Shown: one piece after another, positions 17,278-26,508 of the stretch | Numbering within the stretch: position 1 is the stretch's first letter | Layout of the letters: the number at the start of each line of letters is the position of its first letter | Assembly: GCA_023417655.1 (NCBI GenBank) | Contig: JAEZFD010000029.1 | Coordinates: forward strand, 116,923 to 180,922 | Length of the DNA: 64,000 bases | DNA from: Planctomycetota bacterium | GTDB lineage: Bacteria > Planctomycetota > Planctomycetia > Planctomycetales > Planctomycetaceae | Direction: 5' to 3' | Translations under genes and position numbers: made by a program | The notes under the pieces: model-generated | The model's input: only the letters and a program-made list of their open reading frames with translations | Database searches by the model: none | What the model was told of the DNA's origin: nothing

Positions 17278-18990
17278 ATGCTCTGGCCCGTCGCAACCCG
17301 CTTTCGTCTTCAGCTCTCTGCTGCCCTGACTTTCGGGCTCCTCTGCACGACTGCATGGGCTCAACCCCCGGCACAGAAGTCAGGTTCTGGACAGCCGCCA
17401 GAGCCGTTCGTCGCGCTGGGGCGCACAGATCAGGGAACGCCGCTTCTGGCCTCTGCGAATCCCAGAATCTTTTCGAACGAGGCGACGTCTCCGCTCGTGC
17501 TCGTCGTGTTGCCTGCCCCGATTAATCCTGATGAGGGAAATCATCAGGAGCAGGAAGTCAACCGCTTCAAGACCGAACTCGCCGCAGTTGCTGGACAGCC
17601 AGTCCGCGTGCTTGCGGTGTCGCTGCCGCCGGGAGTCAGCTTTCCTCCGAAAGGGTCGGCCTACAACACCAAAGGGGAAGTGACCGCTGCGACACTCTGG
17701 CGGGCACTCGCTTGGTTGGGGGTTGACGCCGTCATCGGCTTCTCGAATGAGACGAAGCCGGAATGGGCAGAGAATTCGCTCGTTGCGGCAGTGCGACGCG
17801 AATCCGTTGCCGGGATGGGACACATCCCTTCTGCACGCCTGCCGATTACTCTCCTCGATCAACCTGTCAGTGAGTACTGGAACTCTCCTCCGGAAGGCTC
17901 CCGACTTGAAGATCTGAAACCAGTCCTCACCGGGAAAGAGCGATCTGAAGTTCGCAAGAACTTCGAGCGGCGCGTCAAACGGACACCCCAGCAGGTGGCT
18001 GCTGAGTTGAGTCGCATCTACGGGCATGAACTCAAGACGGTCATGTATCAGCCGGCGCTGGCAGTCGTCGCTCGTCGGCAGTTCGCCACAATGATCGGGG
18101 AAGCAGGGGTCCAGGAAGACGTGGCCCGAATTCTCAAACCGTATCTCGAAAAGTCTGCCAACAAGGTCGAAGGAAACGGGAGTGTCGTTTCAGGGCATCT
18201 CGTCTTCGCTGACTGGGCGCTGGCCACGAAAGATCCTCGGGCCGTTGAACTTGTCCGCCGCGCTGCTGATCTCGGATTCGATCAGAACGGGAACCCGCTT
18301 GCCGTCATGCCGTCTCACAGTGAGATGAGCGACGCTGTCTTCATGGGGGGCCCGATCCTGACCTCTGCCGCCCGGCTGACAGGCGAGGCAAAATATCTCG
18401 ACATGGCCCGACGGCAGTTTGCCTATATGAAGAAACTCGACCTCCGGGATGATGGGCTCTATCGGCATTCACCGCTTTGTGAGGCCGCGTGGGGACGAGG
18501 AAACGGTTTCCCACAACTCGGCTTCGCGCTCGCACTCACCGACCTGCAAGCGATTCGTGATGACAAGGAGCAGAAAGACGAGTTCCGCAAGCAGGCCGAC
18601 GAACTCTTCAAAGAACTGCTGGTTGATTTCGAAGCTCATGCTCGAGCCTTGATCAAGAATCAGGACGTGACCGGGATGTGGCGGCAGGTGATTGACGAAG
18701 AATCGGCTTACCGGGAAATGACAGCCACGTGCATGATCGGGTTTTCCCTGAATCGGGCAGTGCGGCTGGGCTGGGTAACGGATCCGGAGTTCAAGAAGGC
18801 CGCAGACCAGGCATGGAAGGCGGTTCTCCCCCGCATCAGTGAAAAGGGTGTGCTGATTGATGTCTGCACAGGGACCGGTAAGCAGAAGTCACTCGAAGAC
18901 TATTTCCAGCGGACCGCCATTCTGGACGTCGATGAACGGGGCGGAGCAATGGCCCTGCAATTCGCTGTCGAACGCTGCCTGAACAACTAA
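17278..18990 (+). CDS. Secreted GH88/GH105-like glycoside hydrolase
   Basis: A 570-residue exported protein. The ATG at 17278 is preferred because GGATGAGG lies seven bases upstream; the in-frame GTG at 17272 would sit almost on top of that site. A signal peptide (about 1-30, ending TTAWAQ) is followed by a ~180-residue alpha/beta region I do not recognise. From about residue 250 on lies an alpha/alpha-barrel resembling unsaturated rhamnogalacturonyl/glucuronyl hydrolases (YteR type): 'LDLRDDGLYRHSPLCEAAWG', 'RGNGFPQLGFALALTDLQ', 'VTGMWRQVIDEESAYREMTA'. These enzymes finish the breakdown of pectin- or ulvan-like polysaccharide fragments. No lyase or SusCD genes are adjacent. Confidence 0.8.
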   Translation: MLWPVATRFRLQLSAALTFGLLCTTAWAQPPAQKSGSGQPPEPFVALGRTDQGTPLLASANPRIFSNEATSPLVLVVLPAPINPDEGNHQEQEVNRFKTELAAVAGQPVRVLAVSLPPGVSFPPKGSAYNTKGEVTAATLWRALAWLGVDAVIGFSNETKPEWAENSLVAAVRRESVAGMGHIPSARLPITLLDQPVSEYWNSPPEGSRLEDLKPVLTGKERSEVRKNFERRVKRTPQQVAAELSRIYGHELKTVMYQPALAVVARRQFATMIGEAGVQEDVARILKPYLEKSANKVEGNGSVVSGHLVFADWALATKDPRAVELVRRAADLGFDQNGNPLAVMPSHSEMSDAVFMGGPILTSAARLTGEAKYLDMARRQFAYMKKLDLRDDGLYRHSPLCEAAWGRGNGFPQLGFALALTDLQAIRDDKEQKDEFRKQADELFKELLVDFEAHARALIKNQDVTGMWRQVIDEESAYREMTATCMIGFSLNRAVRLGWVTDPEFKKAADQAWKAVLPRISEKGVLIDVCTGTGKQKSLEDYFQRTAILDVDERGGAMALQFAVERCLNN

Positions 18991-19164
18991 GGCCAGATTC
19001 CGTTCTGCGCCCTCCGCAGGAGACGGCATGGCTGAGCAGGACGGACGACGCAGATTCGACCAGTGGAAGTCGATCAGGTGATCGCCACTTGATAGACTCC
19101 CAGCACGATTTCGATTCCATCGTCAATTCTGACCGCAACTTCCCTTCGCCTGAGAGCATTGCAG

Positions 19165-19956
19165 ATGTTTCAGTACCATGGAAAAACGGCACTGGTGACC
19201 GGGGCCTCTTCCGGGATTGGAACGGCGTTCGTTCAGGCTCTCGCAGCGAGGGGCATGAATGTCGTCCTGTCAGGACGCTCTGAAGAGAAACTTGTCACAC
19301 TCGCCGGAGCTGTCGCCGAACAGCATCAGGTCCAGACCTATGTTTTGCCGGTCGACCTCAGCCAGCCAGATGCCGTGACTAAGGTCAGCAATCAAATCGC
19401 GGAGTGGAAGCTGCCCATCCATCTGCTGGTCAACAATGCCGGGTTCATGACGCATGGACATTTCGAAAAGCTCGACCCTGCGATGGAGCAGGCGGAAATC
19501 ACGGTGAATGTCTCGTCTGTCGTCGGCCTGACACGGGCGTTTCTGCCGGGGATGCTGGAACGGCAGGAAGGAGGCGTCATCAATGTCGCCTCAGTCGCAG
19601 GCTTCCAGCCGGTGCCGTATCTCTCGACCTATTCCGCGACGAAGGCGTTCGTGATTTCGTTCTCGGTGGCACTGTGGGAAGAATGTCGCACCCGGAATGT
19701 GGTCGTGATGGGACTCTGTCCTGGAACAACGGCAACTGAGTTGTTCACTCGGGCCAACGCTCCGGAAGCCGCTCTGGGACGTGCACGATCCGTCAATCAG
19801 GTCGTGGCCACCGCATTGAAGGGACTGGATAAGAAACGAAGTCTGGTCGTCGACGGCCTGAAGAACTCACTTCTGACGCACGGCCCACGAATGATCCCTC
19901 GATGGTTCGCCGCCCGCTGCGCAGGTAACGCCGTTCGCCCCAAACGACAGTCCTGA
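19165..19956 (+). CDS. Short-chain dehydrogenase/reductase
   Basis: NAD(P)-dependent oxidoreductase of the classical SDR family, 263 residues from ATG 19165, with GAGAG nine bases upstream; a TTG six bases earlier is less likely. Rossmann motif TGASSGIG (residues ~12-19), 'LLVNNAG' and catalytic Ser and Tyr-x3-Lys in 'SVAGFQPVPYLSTYSATKAF' are all present. Several closely similar SDRs act on ketoacyl or steroid-like substrates, but the substrate cannot be told from the sequence. Stands alone, convergent with the epimerase gene across a shared terminator. Confidence 0.93.
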   Translation: MFQYHGKTALVTGASSGIGTAFVQALAARGMNVVLSGRSEEKLVTLAGAVAEQHQVQTYVLPVDLSQPDAVTKVSNQIAEWKLPIHLLVNNAGFMTHGHFEKLDPAMEQAEITVNVSSVVGLTRAFLPGMLERQEGGVINVASVAGFQPVPYLSTYSATKAFVISFSVALWEECRTRNVVVMGLCPGTTATELFTRANAPEAALGRARSVNQVVATALKGLDKKRSLVVDGLKNSLLTHGPRMIPRWFAARCAGNAVRPKRQS

Positions 19957-20011
19957 TGATTCATCGTCGTCTCGCGGTTGCTCTGAGCGAGATTAGACCG
20001 CAGGCAAAATG

Positions 20012-20053
20012 AAGAGAGGCCGACTGCCAATCTTCTGGCGGTCGGCCTCTCTT
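20012..20053. terminator. Bidirectional terminator between SDR and epimerase genes
   Basis: An 18-base inverted repeat, AAGAGAGGCCGACTGCCA (20012-20029) against TGGCGGTCGGCCTCTCTT (20036-20053), with one G-U pair and a short loop. It sits between two convergent genes and can serve both. Confidence 0.8.
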
Positions 20054-20082
20054 ATTAACTCGGATCGCAGGTTGACGGCGAA

Positions 20083-20937
20083 TTACCGATTTGAATCGCC
20101 TTCCCAGCGGGACTTCATGAACTCGAGCCCCCGCTTGGCGAGGCTTTCTTCTGTCGAGAACATGCGGCGCCAGATGCGGGTGGCGGCGGCGAGCTCTGGC
20201 AGGGCGAGCCCGAAGGCTTCGATCGTCAGCCAGCCGTCGTATTTCGCGCGACGCAGGGCTTCGAAGCTGGCGTTCCAGTTCACCTGTCCGTCACCCGGTG
20301 TTGAGCGATCGTTTTCTGAGATGTGAACGTGAACCATCTGATCCTGACAGGCTGCGACGGCCGCGAGAGGATCTTTCTCTTCAATGTTGGCATGGAAGGT
20401 GTCGTACATCATCTTCAGGTGAGGATGATTGACTTCCCGGCAGAAGCGTCCGGTGTCTTCGGCAGAGTTGAGGAAGTAGGTCTCGAACCGGTTCAGGTAC
20501 TCGACAACCAGCGTGACATTCTGCTGCTGAGCATAGTCAGCTGCCTTGGCGAGGCTGTCCTGTCCCCATTTCCATTCGTCTTCGGTCCGGCCGCGACCGA
20601 CAAAAGTGCCGAGTGCTGAGTGAATGGGTCCGCACAGGTGTGTTGAACCGGCTGCCGCACACATATCAACGGCTTTGTTGATCCGCTCAATCCCTGCCTG
20701 ACGAATTGCAGCGTCTGGCGAGATCGGATTCGCATCATCCGTGCAGACGGTGACGGCCGTGCTTTCCAGTCCCAGTTCCGCCAGTTTCTTACCGATCTTC
20801 TGGTAAGCCGGAAGCTGCATGTCGAACACAGGAAGTTCGACTCCGTCATATCCCCAGCTTTTAATCTTCTCCAAAGTGGGGAAAATGGACTCGTCCACAC
20901 TGGAGGTCCACAGCAGCAGGTTCAGGCCGTACTTCAC
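20083..20937 (-). CDS. D-tagatose/D-psicose 3-epimerase-like TIM-barrel protein
   Basis: 284 residues, GTG start at 20937 with AGGAG eight bases upstream. It belongs to the sugar phosphate isomerase/epimerase (AP-endonuclease-2) fold. The four metal ligands of D-tagatose 3-epimerase are all here in the right context: Glu146 (VVEYLNRFE), Asp179 (MMYDTFHANIEE), His205 (HVHISENDR) and Glu240 (TIEAF). As I recall the Pseudomonas cichorii enzyme, its ligands are at 152, 185, 211 and 246, so every one is offset by exactly six. The protein should epimerise a free ketose at C3 using a divalent metal. Cytoplasmic, no signal peptide. The precise sugar is not decided by the sequence. Confidence 0.87.
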   Translation of the reverse strand: MKYGLNLLLWTSSVDESIFPTLEKIKSWGYDGVELPVFDMQLPAYQKIGKKLAELGLESTAVTVCTDDANPISPDAAIRQAGIERINKAVDMCAAAGSTHLCGPIHSALGTFVGRGRTEDEWKWGQDSLAKAADYAQQQNVTLVVEYLNRFETYFLNSAEDTGRFCREVNHPHLKMMYDTFHANIEEKDPLAAVAACQDQMVHVHISENDRSTPGDGQVNWNASFEALRRAKYDGWLTIEAFGLALPELAAATRIWRRMFSTEESLAKRGLEFMKSRWEGDSNR

Positions 20938-21360
20938 TCGAAATCTCCTTCACAGGCTGAGTCAGGTTCCGTTCCACGGAGCTGGCAGACTCAACCCAAA
21001 CGACAATGTTTGATCGTGTTATTTTCAGGCCGCCACCCAGCAGGCGGGTGACATCATCAATCAACCCTGCCTGATTGGTTTGCTCGAACGGTCATTGGAA
21101 CCGATGCTGTCCGACTCGTCCAGTGCGGGGCAAACGAGGTCGCAGAATCCTGCTCAGGAAGTTGAAATCGAGGACGCATTCGAATCATCGTATCAGCAGA
21201 GCCTGCCCGAGTTCGCGGTTTCCGTCCGGCAGCTGATGGTTCGCTCACTTTGACACCAGCAGTGGGCTCTGGTGTAATTTGATTAAATCTCTACTGAAGA
21301 ACACGGCAAGCGGATCGGGTATCCTTCGCGGATGGCGGATGCTCACTGCTGGAGGATGTA
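20938..21360. other. Divergent intergenic region upstream of recJ
   Basis: 423 bases between the epimerase gene (leftward) and recJ (rightward). It must contain both promoters. No gene, repeat or RNA was recognised. Confidence 0.45.
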
Positions 21361-23145
21361 ATGTCGCGAAAATGGAGTTTTGCTCCGCATGATCGATCAG
21401 TCATTGCCCGATTGTCGAAGGAAATGAATTGTTCCCCCCTGCTGGCCCAGGTCCTGGCCTCGCGGGGAATCTCGAACGGGATTGAAGGCGAACGCTTTCT
21501 TTCTGCCAAACTTGTCGATCTGATCGACCCCGAGGAGTTGCCCGGCGCCTCGGCAGCAGCGGATCGAGTTGTCGCCGCAATTCAGGCAGGTCGCCGCGTC
21601 ACCGTCTATGGGGATTACGATGTCGATGGAGTGACAGCAACGAGCCTGCTCTGGCATTGCCTCAAACTGGTCGGCGCCAACGTCGACTACTACATCCCGA
21701 GCCGTATGGAAGAAGGTTATGGGCTCAATCTGGAAGCCATCCGCACATTCCATGCAGAAGACCCTCAGCGTCTGGTACTGACCGTCGACTGCGGGATCTG
21801 TAGTCTTCAGGAAGCCGCTCTGGCAAAGGAACTCGGGCTTGAGCTCATTGTCACCGATCACCATACGCTCGATGAATCACTACCGGAGGCGGCCGTCAAT
21901 GTGCATCCCCGACTGCCGGGGACGGCGTATCCCTTCCCGGATCTGTGTGGAGCCGGTGTCGCGTTCAAGCTCGCCTGGGCCATCTGTAAACGATTTGGCG
22001 ATGGAACGAAGAGCTCTCCCCGCATGAGAGAGTACCTGAAAACAGCCGTTGGACTGGCGGCGATGGGGACGATTGCGGATGTCGTTCCCCTCAAAGGTGA
22101 GAACCGGATCATCGTCCGGTATGGCCTGCAGTCACTGATCGAAAACTCGCTCCCCGGCCTTGAGTTCCTGCGGAAGATTGCCGGGATCGACAAGCAGAAG
22201 TCACTGACAGCCGAGGACATTGCATTCGGCCTCGCACCGCGAATCAACGCAGCTGGCCGACTCGGACAGGCGCGGCTCGCGGTCGAACTGCTGACCACTG
22301 ATAATCGAACTCGGGCGGCACAGCTGACCGACTACCTCGACCAGCTGAACAAGAACCGGCAGACCGTTGAGCGGAAGATGTACCGGCTGGCGAAAGAGAT
22401 GGTCGAGGCGAACCCGGACTGGGAAGCCCATCCGACCCTCGTGGTTGCCAGCGACGAGTTTCATCCCGGGGTCATGGGAATCGTCGCGAGTCGCCTCACC
22501 GAGAAGTTCCAGAAGCCGACGATCATGATTTCTCTCAATGCAGAGACTGGTCTTGGCCAAGGCTCAGGGAGAACCTGCAATGGCTTCAATCTGCATGCCG
22601 GGCTGGATGTCTGCCGGGATCATCTGGTGACCTTCGGGGGACACCGCGCCGCGGCCGGTCTGCGAATCCAGATTGCACGGATTGATGAGTTCCGAATCGC
22701 ATTTGCTCAGGCTGCGCAGGCCGGTGTCGACGAAGGCGAAGTCGTCCCCAGCGAATTGCATATCGATGCGGAGGTCTCGCTGCACGACCTGAACGTCGGA
22801 GCGGTGCAGGAGCTGGAACGCCTTGGTCCATTCGGAGCAGAGCATCGGCGTCCGATTTTCTGTGTGAATGAAGTCCAACTGGTCGAACCTCCCAGCACGA
22901 TGGGAGGCGGCGACCGTCATCTCTGCCTGAAAGTTCGACAGGGAGATCGCGTGATGCGCTGTGTCGCATTCGGAAAAGGCGAATGGGCTGCAGAGATTGG
23001 GCAGGCGGATGGTCCCATTTCGCTTTGCTTCTCGGCCAACATCAATCAGTTCCGAGGCGTTGGCAACGTGGAACTGCAGCTGCATGACTGGCGACCGGCT
23101 GAAACCGTGCATTCGTCCAGCACAACAATTTCCAGCGCTGTGTGA
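21361..23145 (+). CDS. recJ: Single-stranded-DNA-specific 5'-3' exonuclease RecJ
   Basis: Degrades single-stranded DNA 5' to 3' in recombination and mismatch/base-excision repair. The 594-residue product has the DHH-family motifs in order: YGDYDVDGVTATSLL (I), LTVDCGI (II), VTDHHTL (III, the DHH) and 'LCGAGVAFKLAWAI' (IV). The DHHA1 motif follows (FGGHRAAAGLRI, about 420-435), then the C-terminal OB-like domain 'ELERLGPFGAEHRRPIF'. Length is typical. A GGAGG sits five bases before the ATG. Convergent with the MFS gene 35 bases away. Confidence 0.96.
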   Translation: MSRKWSFAPHDRSVIARLSKEMNCSPLLAQVLASRGISNGIEGERFLSAKLVDLIDPEELPGASAAADRVVAAIQAGRRVTVYGDYDVDGVTATSLLWHCLKLVGANVDYYIPSRMEEGYGLNLEAIRTFHAEDPQRLVLTVDCGICSLQEAALAKELGLELIVTDHHTLDESLPEAAVNVHPRLPGTAYPFPDLCGAGVAFKLAWAICKRFGDGTKSSPRMREYLKTAVGLAAMGTIADVVPLKGENRIIVRYGLQSLIENSLPGLEFLRKIAGIDKQKSLTAEDIAFGLAPRINAAGRLGQARLAVELLTTDNRTRAAQLTDYLDQLNKNRQTVERKMYRLAKEMVEANPDWEAHPTLVVASDEFHPGVMGIVASRLTEKFQKPTIMISLNAETGLGQGSGRTCNGFNLHAGLDVCRDHLVTFGGHRAAAGLRIQIARIDEFRIAFAQAAQAGVDEGEVVPSELHIDAEVSLHDLNVGAVQELERLGPFGAEHRRPIFCVNEVQLVEPPSTMGGGDRHLCLKVRQGDRVMRCVAFGKGEWAAEIGQADGPISLCFSANINQFRGVGNVELQLHDWRPAETVHSSSTTISSAV

Positions 23146-23180
23146 CTTTCCGAGAGACCGATCCGTGGATCGATGTTGCG

Positions 23181-24419
23181 TCAGCGACCAAGCTCAGGGC
23201 GCGGACGGATCGCGAGAACCAGCAGGGCTGAGAATGCCGCAACGCTCGCGAAGACACCGAAGATCACATTCAGCGGGACGGCATTGTCTCTTAAAACGCC
23301 GAAGCCCCAGTCAGCGAGTCCGCCGCAACTGATACTAACCAGATTCATGATGCCATAGCCGGTCGCCCGTAATTCAGGTCGGGCGATCTGGCAGAGAATC
23401 GGCATGTTATTGCAGTCGAAGAACCCCCACCCGAGCCCGAACAGAATGAGGAAGCCGACAGCGATCGAGAGATTCGTCGCATTCCCCACTCCGAACATGG
23501 CAGGAATGATAAACAGCATCCCGATCGCGCTGACATAGATGCGACCGCGAATGGATTTCGTCACCCAGCGGTCAGCCAGCCAGCCTCCGAGAAAAGCGCC
23601 AAAGATGGCGGCAGACTGCCAGAAGAGCGTTGCAGAGACTCCGGCTTGTCCCTGTCCCAAGTTGTACCGGTCTTTCAGGATCGCCGGCATCCAGTCACGG
23701 ACAACCCAGCCGGCCAGCGCCGGAAGAGTGAAGTAGGCGACGAGAAGAAGGAACGAGGGGTTCTTCAATAATTCCGCCGCTGTCGAGATGAATGAGTTCC
23801 TGGGGTGTGCAGCTTGAGCCGTCAGTTCATCGACAGGAGCGTCCCGGAGAATCCACACGAGCGGGAGGGCGTAGAGCATGCCAAAGATCCCACAGGAGTA
23901 GAACAGAAACCGCCAACCCAACTGAGGGTCTTCAGCGACATAGCCACTGAATCCCCCGGCGATGACTCCGAGATAGATTGCCGTCTGATGGAGTCCTATG
24001 GCGCGGGAACGGGTCTGCCCGCGATGGTAATCAGAGATGAGTGCCAGTGCGGCCGGGATATAGAACGCTTCACTGATTCCCATCAGCGATCGGGCCCAGA
24101 GCAGTTCTTCATAGGTGGTTACCAGCCCTGTCGCCCAAGTGACCGCCGACCAGACGAACAGACTGCCGCAGATGGCCCAGCGGCGACTGAAACGGTCCGC
24201 AACATAGCCGCCCACAGGGCTGAGAAATGCATAGACCCATTTGAACTGGCCCAGCATATAGCCCCAACGGGCGTCGCTGGCGATGTCAGGAATTCCGTCC
24301 ATCACCGAGTACTTCATGGCCGCCAGCATCTGACGGTCGAAATAGTTCAGGAGAGCGACAGGCATGAGCAGCGCAACATACATCCAGGCGATTCGCATTG
24401 ATAATGACTGCTGCGCCAT
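23181..24419 (-). CDS. MFS transporter (anion:cation symporter/hexuronate-like)
   Basis: 412 residues with about twelve membrane segments. The first helix carries 'NYFDRQMLAA' and the loop 2-3 motif is 'GGYVADRFSRRWAI' (motif A of the major facilitator superfamily). 'RSLMGISEAFYIPAALALI' is typical of the anion:cation symporter subfamily that moves hexuronates, glucarate and related acids. The DapA-like aldolase gene lies immediately upstream on the same strand (134-base gap), with a divergent GntR regulator beyond. This makes a sugar-acid uptake and breakdown unit the natural reading. The actual substrate is inference. Confidence 0.9.
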   Translation of the reverse strand: MAQQSLSMRIAWMYVALLMPVALLNYFDRQMLAAMKYSVMDGIPDIASDARWGYMLGQFKWVYAFLSPVGGYVADRFSRRWAICGSLFVWSAVTWATGLVTTYEELLWARSLMGISEAFYIPAALALISDYHRGQTRSRAIGLHQTAIYLGVIAGGFSGYVAEDPQLGWRFLFYSCGIFGMLYALPLVWILRDAPVDELTAQAAHPRNSFISTAAELLKNPSFLLLVAYFTLPALAGWVVRDWMPAILKDRYNLGQGQAGVSATLFWQSAAIFGAFLGGWLADRWVTKSIRGRIYVSAIGMLFIIPAMFGVGNATNLSIAVGFLILFGLGWGFFDCNNMPILCQIARPELRATGYGIMNLVSISCGGLADWGFGVLRDNAVPLNVIFGVFASVAAFSALLVLAIRPRPELGR

Positions 24420-24553
24420 GTTGTGCCGGCCCTTCTGGACTCTTTACTTTTGATCTACCCGTCCCCGCCACACGGGTCGCTGCAATTTTCCAGTCGAAAG
24501 CCGCGCTGCGCGGGCTCCCGCCGAGAATCACGGGAAGGAGAATTCGCGAGGAC

Positions 24554-25498
24554 TTACATCTTGGGAATCGGCTGCAGATACGACCAGAGACCTTGCTCAT
24601 GCAGCGCGGCTTCCAGCTTCTTTTTTTCATCCGAAGTCAGTGGACGTAGCGGCGGACGTGGCGGGCCAACAGGCACGCCGAGGAGTTCCATCGTCGCTTT
24701 CGCCGCAGCCATGAAGCCAAAGCCGACAAGCACTCGCACAAGCTTGACGGATTCCGCCTGAAGCCGCCGCGCGGTCTCCAGGTCCCCCTGTTCAAAGGCA
24801 CCGATCAATTGCAGATAGAGCGGAGCGGCGAAGTTATAGGTACTTCCGACGGCCCCTTTCACTCCCAATGCTAATGACGTGAGCAGGACTTCATCGAAGC
24901 CGGAAAAAATCTCATATTGGCCTTCGCCATAACGGACGATTTCCTGCAACTGCATTGCGTCGCCATTGGTGTACTTGAGGCCTGCCAGGTTGGGAATGCG
25001 TTTTCCTGCATGTTCCAGAAAGGCGACCATCGGCAGGGACACGTTCGTCATCACCGGGATGTCGTAGTAGTAAAACGGAAGATCCGGTGCAGCTGCTGCG
25101 ATGGGCTCCAGAAATGTTGTCAGGTCCTCGACATTCGCAGGCTTGAAGAACGAAGGGGAAATCGCCGCCACCGCCTGAACCCCGGAACTCGCAGCGGACG
25201 CAGCCAGTTCAATGGCATCCTGTTGGCACATATGCCCGACGTGCGCGATCACCTGCATCGGTGTTCCCGGCACTACCTCCATCCAGCGCTGGGTGACAGC
25301 TTTCCGTTCGGCGACGGTCAGCGAGGCACTTTCCCCCGTGGTTCCGCAGATGAAGACCGTTTGAATCCCTCGATTCAAGAGAGCATCAGCCTGAGTTGAA
25401 ATGGCGTCCAGGTTCAATGAACCATCTTCATGGAAGGGGGTGTGGGTTGCGGCAATCAGTTCTTCACGGCGGGGAAATGTTTTCATGGAGACAACCAT
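24554..25498 (-). CDS. DapA-family (dihydrodipicolinate synthase/NAL-like) lyase or dehydratase
   Basis: Class-I aldolase-superfamily enzyme, 314 residues, cytoplasmic. The pyruvate-binding GTTGE motif (FICGTTGESASLT), the catalytic tyrosine in 'YYYDIPVM' and the Schiff-base lysine in 'AGLKYTNGD' are all visible. Linkage to an MFS sugar-acid transporter and a GntR regulator argues for a catabolic member (N-acetylneuraminate lyase, 2-keto-3-deoxy-sugar-acid aldolase or dehydratase) rather than lysine biosynthesis. An alternative ATG at 25486 would remove four residues. Neither start has a clear ribosome-binding site. Confidence 0.88.
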   Translation of the reverse strand: MVVSMKTFPRREELIAATHTPFHEDGSLNLDAISTQADALLNRGIQTVFICGTTGESASLTVAERKAVTQRWMEVVPGTPMQVIAHVGHMCQQDAIELAASAASSGVQAVAAISPSFFKPANVEDLTTFLEPIAAAAPDLPFYYYDIPVMTNVSLPMVAFLEHAGKRIPNLAGLKYTNGDAMQLQEIVRYGEGQYEIFSGFDEVLLTSLALGVKGAVGSTYNFAAPLYLQLIGAFEQGDLETARRLQAESVKLVRVLVGFGFMAAAKATMELLGVPVGPPRPPLRPLTSDEKKKLEAALHEQGLWSYLQPIPKM

Positions 25499-25573
25499 TA
25501 GAAAAAGCCGCGGCGAGCGATTTCGACGGGCTCACAACAGGAAATTGATAGCACTCCCGCCGCATGAGCGATT

Positions 25574-25585
25574 ATGATCGATCAT
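25574..25585. promoter_or_regulatory. Palindromic operator candidate between aldolase and GntR genes
   Basis: ATGATCGATCAT is a perfect 12-base palindrome, flanked by GCGAT...GCGATC, in the 122-base divergent gap. Its position suits a binding site through which the GntR-type regulator controls both its own gene and the transporter/aldolase operon. This is inference from position and symmetry. Confidence 0.4.
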
Positions 25586-25620
25586 GTGCGATCACCTGAA
25601 CTGACAGTACGCAACGAACT

Positions 25621-26322
25621 GTGCCGATGCAAGACACCCGTGCCGAACAAACCTATCGTTCATTGAAAGAACGGATCCTCGCGGGCGATTATCCGTCAGG
25701 GACTCAACTCGTCACTCGATCGCTGGCACAGGAACTGGGAGTCAGTCTCGCGCCGATCCGTGAAGCGATTCACCGTCTCGCAGTTGAAGGGGTTATCGAC
25801 CATGTGCCTGGGGCCGGAGCATTCGTCCGGACGTTCAGCCGGGACGATCTCAACGAGCTCTATATTCTCAGAGCGGCGATTGAATCGTGTGCCGCCGGAG
25901 AAGCCGCCCGGTATATCAGTCAGGCCGACCTGGAGGAACTCACGGAAATCTGCGACGCCGAGGAAGCACTTGTCCGCCAGATGCAACAGGCCCTTTCCGG
26001 AGTCCGTTCTGTCGCCCGGCGTGAGAAGTGGATCGAACTTGAAGAACGATTCCATGAGATTCTGGTCGACGCCGCCCGCAACAAACTCTTGAAAAAGGTG
26101 ATCTCCGAGCATCGCGCTCAGGCCCGGATTTTTGACATTCAGCGGCATTTCCCGGATGTGCTGACCCCTGAGGTGGCCGAGCAGGTCGTGGCCGAGCACC
26201 GGGGTCTCGTTGAAGCTCTGACCCAGCGGGATTCCCCTCTTGCATCCCAGTTGATGGAACAGCACATTCAGGCGGGACGCAGAAAAGTGATGAGCACTCT
26301 GCGATCATCGCGAGAGGGCTAA
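25621..26322 (+). CDS. GntR-family transcriptional regulator (FCD/FadR subfamily)
   Basis: DNA-binding repressor or activator, 233 residues. The N-terminal winged helix-turn-helix (about 8-75) reads 'TYRSLKERILAGDYPSGTQL' then 'LAQELGVSLAPIREAIHRLA'. The C-terminal FCD ligand-binding helical domain follows from ~85 ('LNELYILRAAIESCAAGEAA'). FCD proteins typically sense sugar acids or carboxylates. It is transcribed divergently from the aldolase/MFS pair, which is therefore its likely target. A GTG at 25621 or an ATG at 25627 can start translation. Confidence 0.93.
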   Translation: MPMQDTRAEQTYRSLKERILAGDYPSGTQLVTRSLAQELGVSLAPIREAIHRLAVEGVIDHVPGAGAFVRTFSRDDLNELYILRAAIESCAAGEAARYISQADLEELTEICDAEEALVRQMQQALSGVRSVARREKWIELEERFHEILVDAARNKLLKKVISEHRAQARIFDIQRHFPDVLTPEVAEQVVAEHRGLVEALTQRDSPLASQLMEQHIQAGRRKVMSTLRSSREG

Positions 26323-26508
26323 GAGCAGATTGCACTACCGTCTGCCCGCGCTGCGCGCGTTTCGGGTGATGAAAGAGTCGATTCCGCGTGGCAAGAACGG
26401 GCAGATCAAAAAGCAAAACGGTCTCAGCGCCGGGGAACCACCTGTTCCGAACTATCCAACGTGCGCCGCGTTGAAACTATCGGTGAGAGAAGCAGAGGAA
26501 AGATGGAG

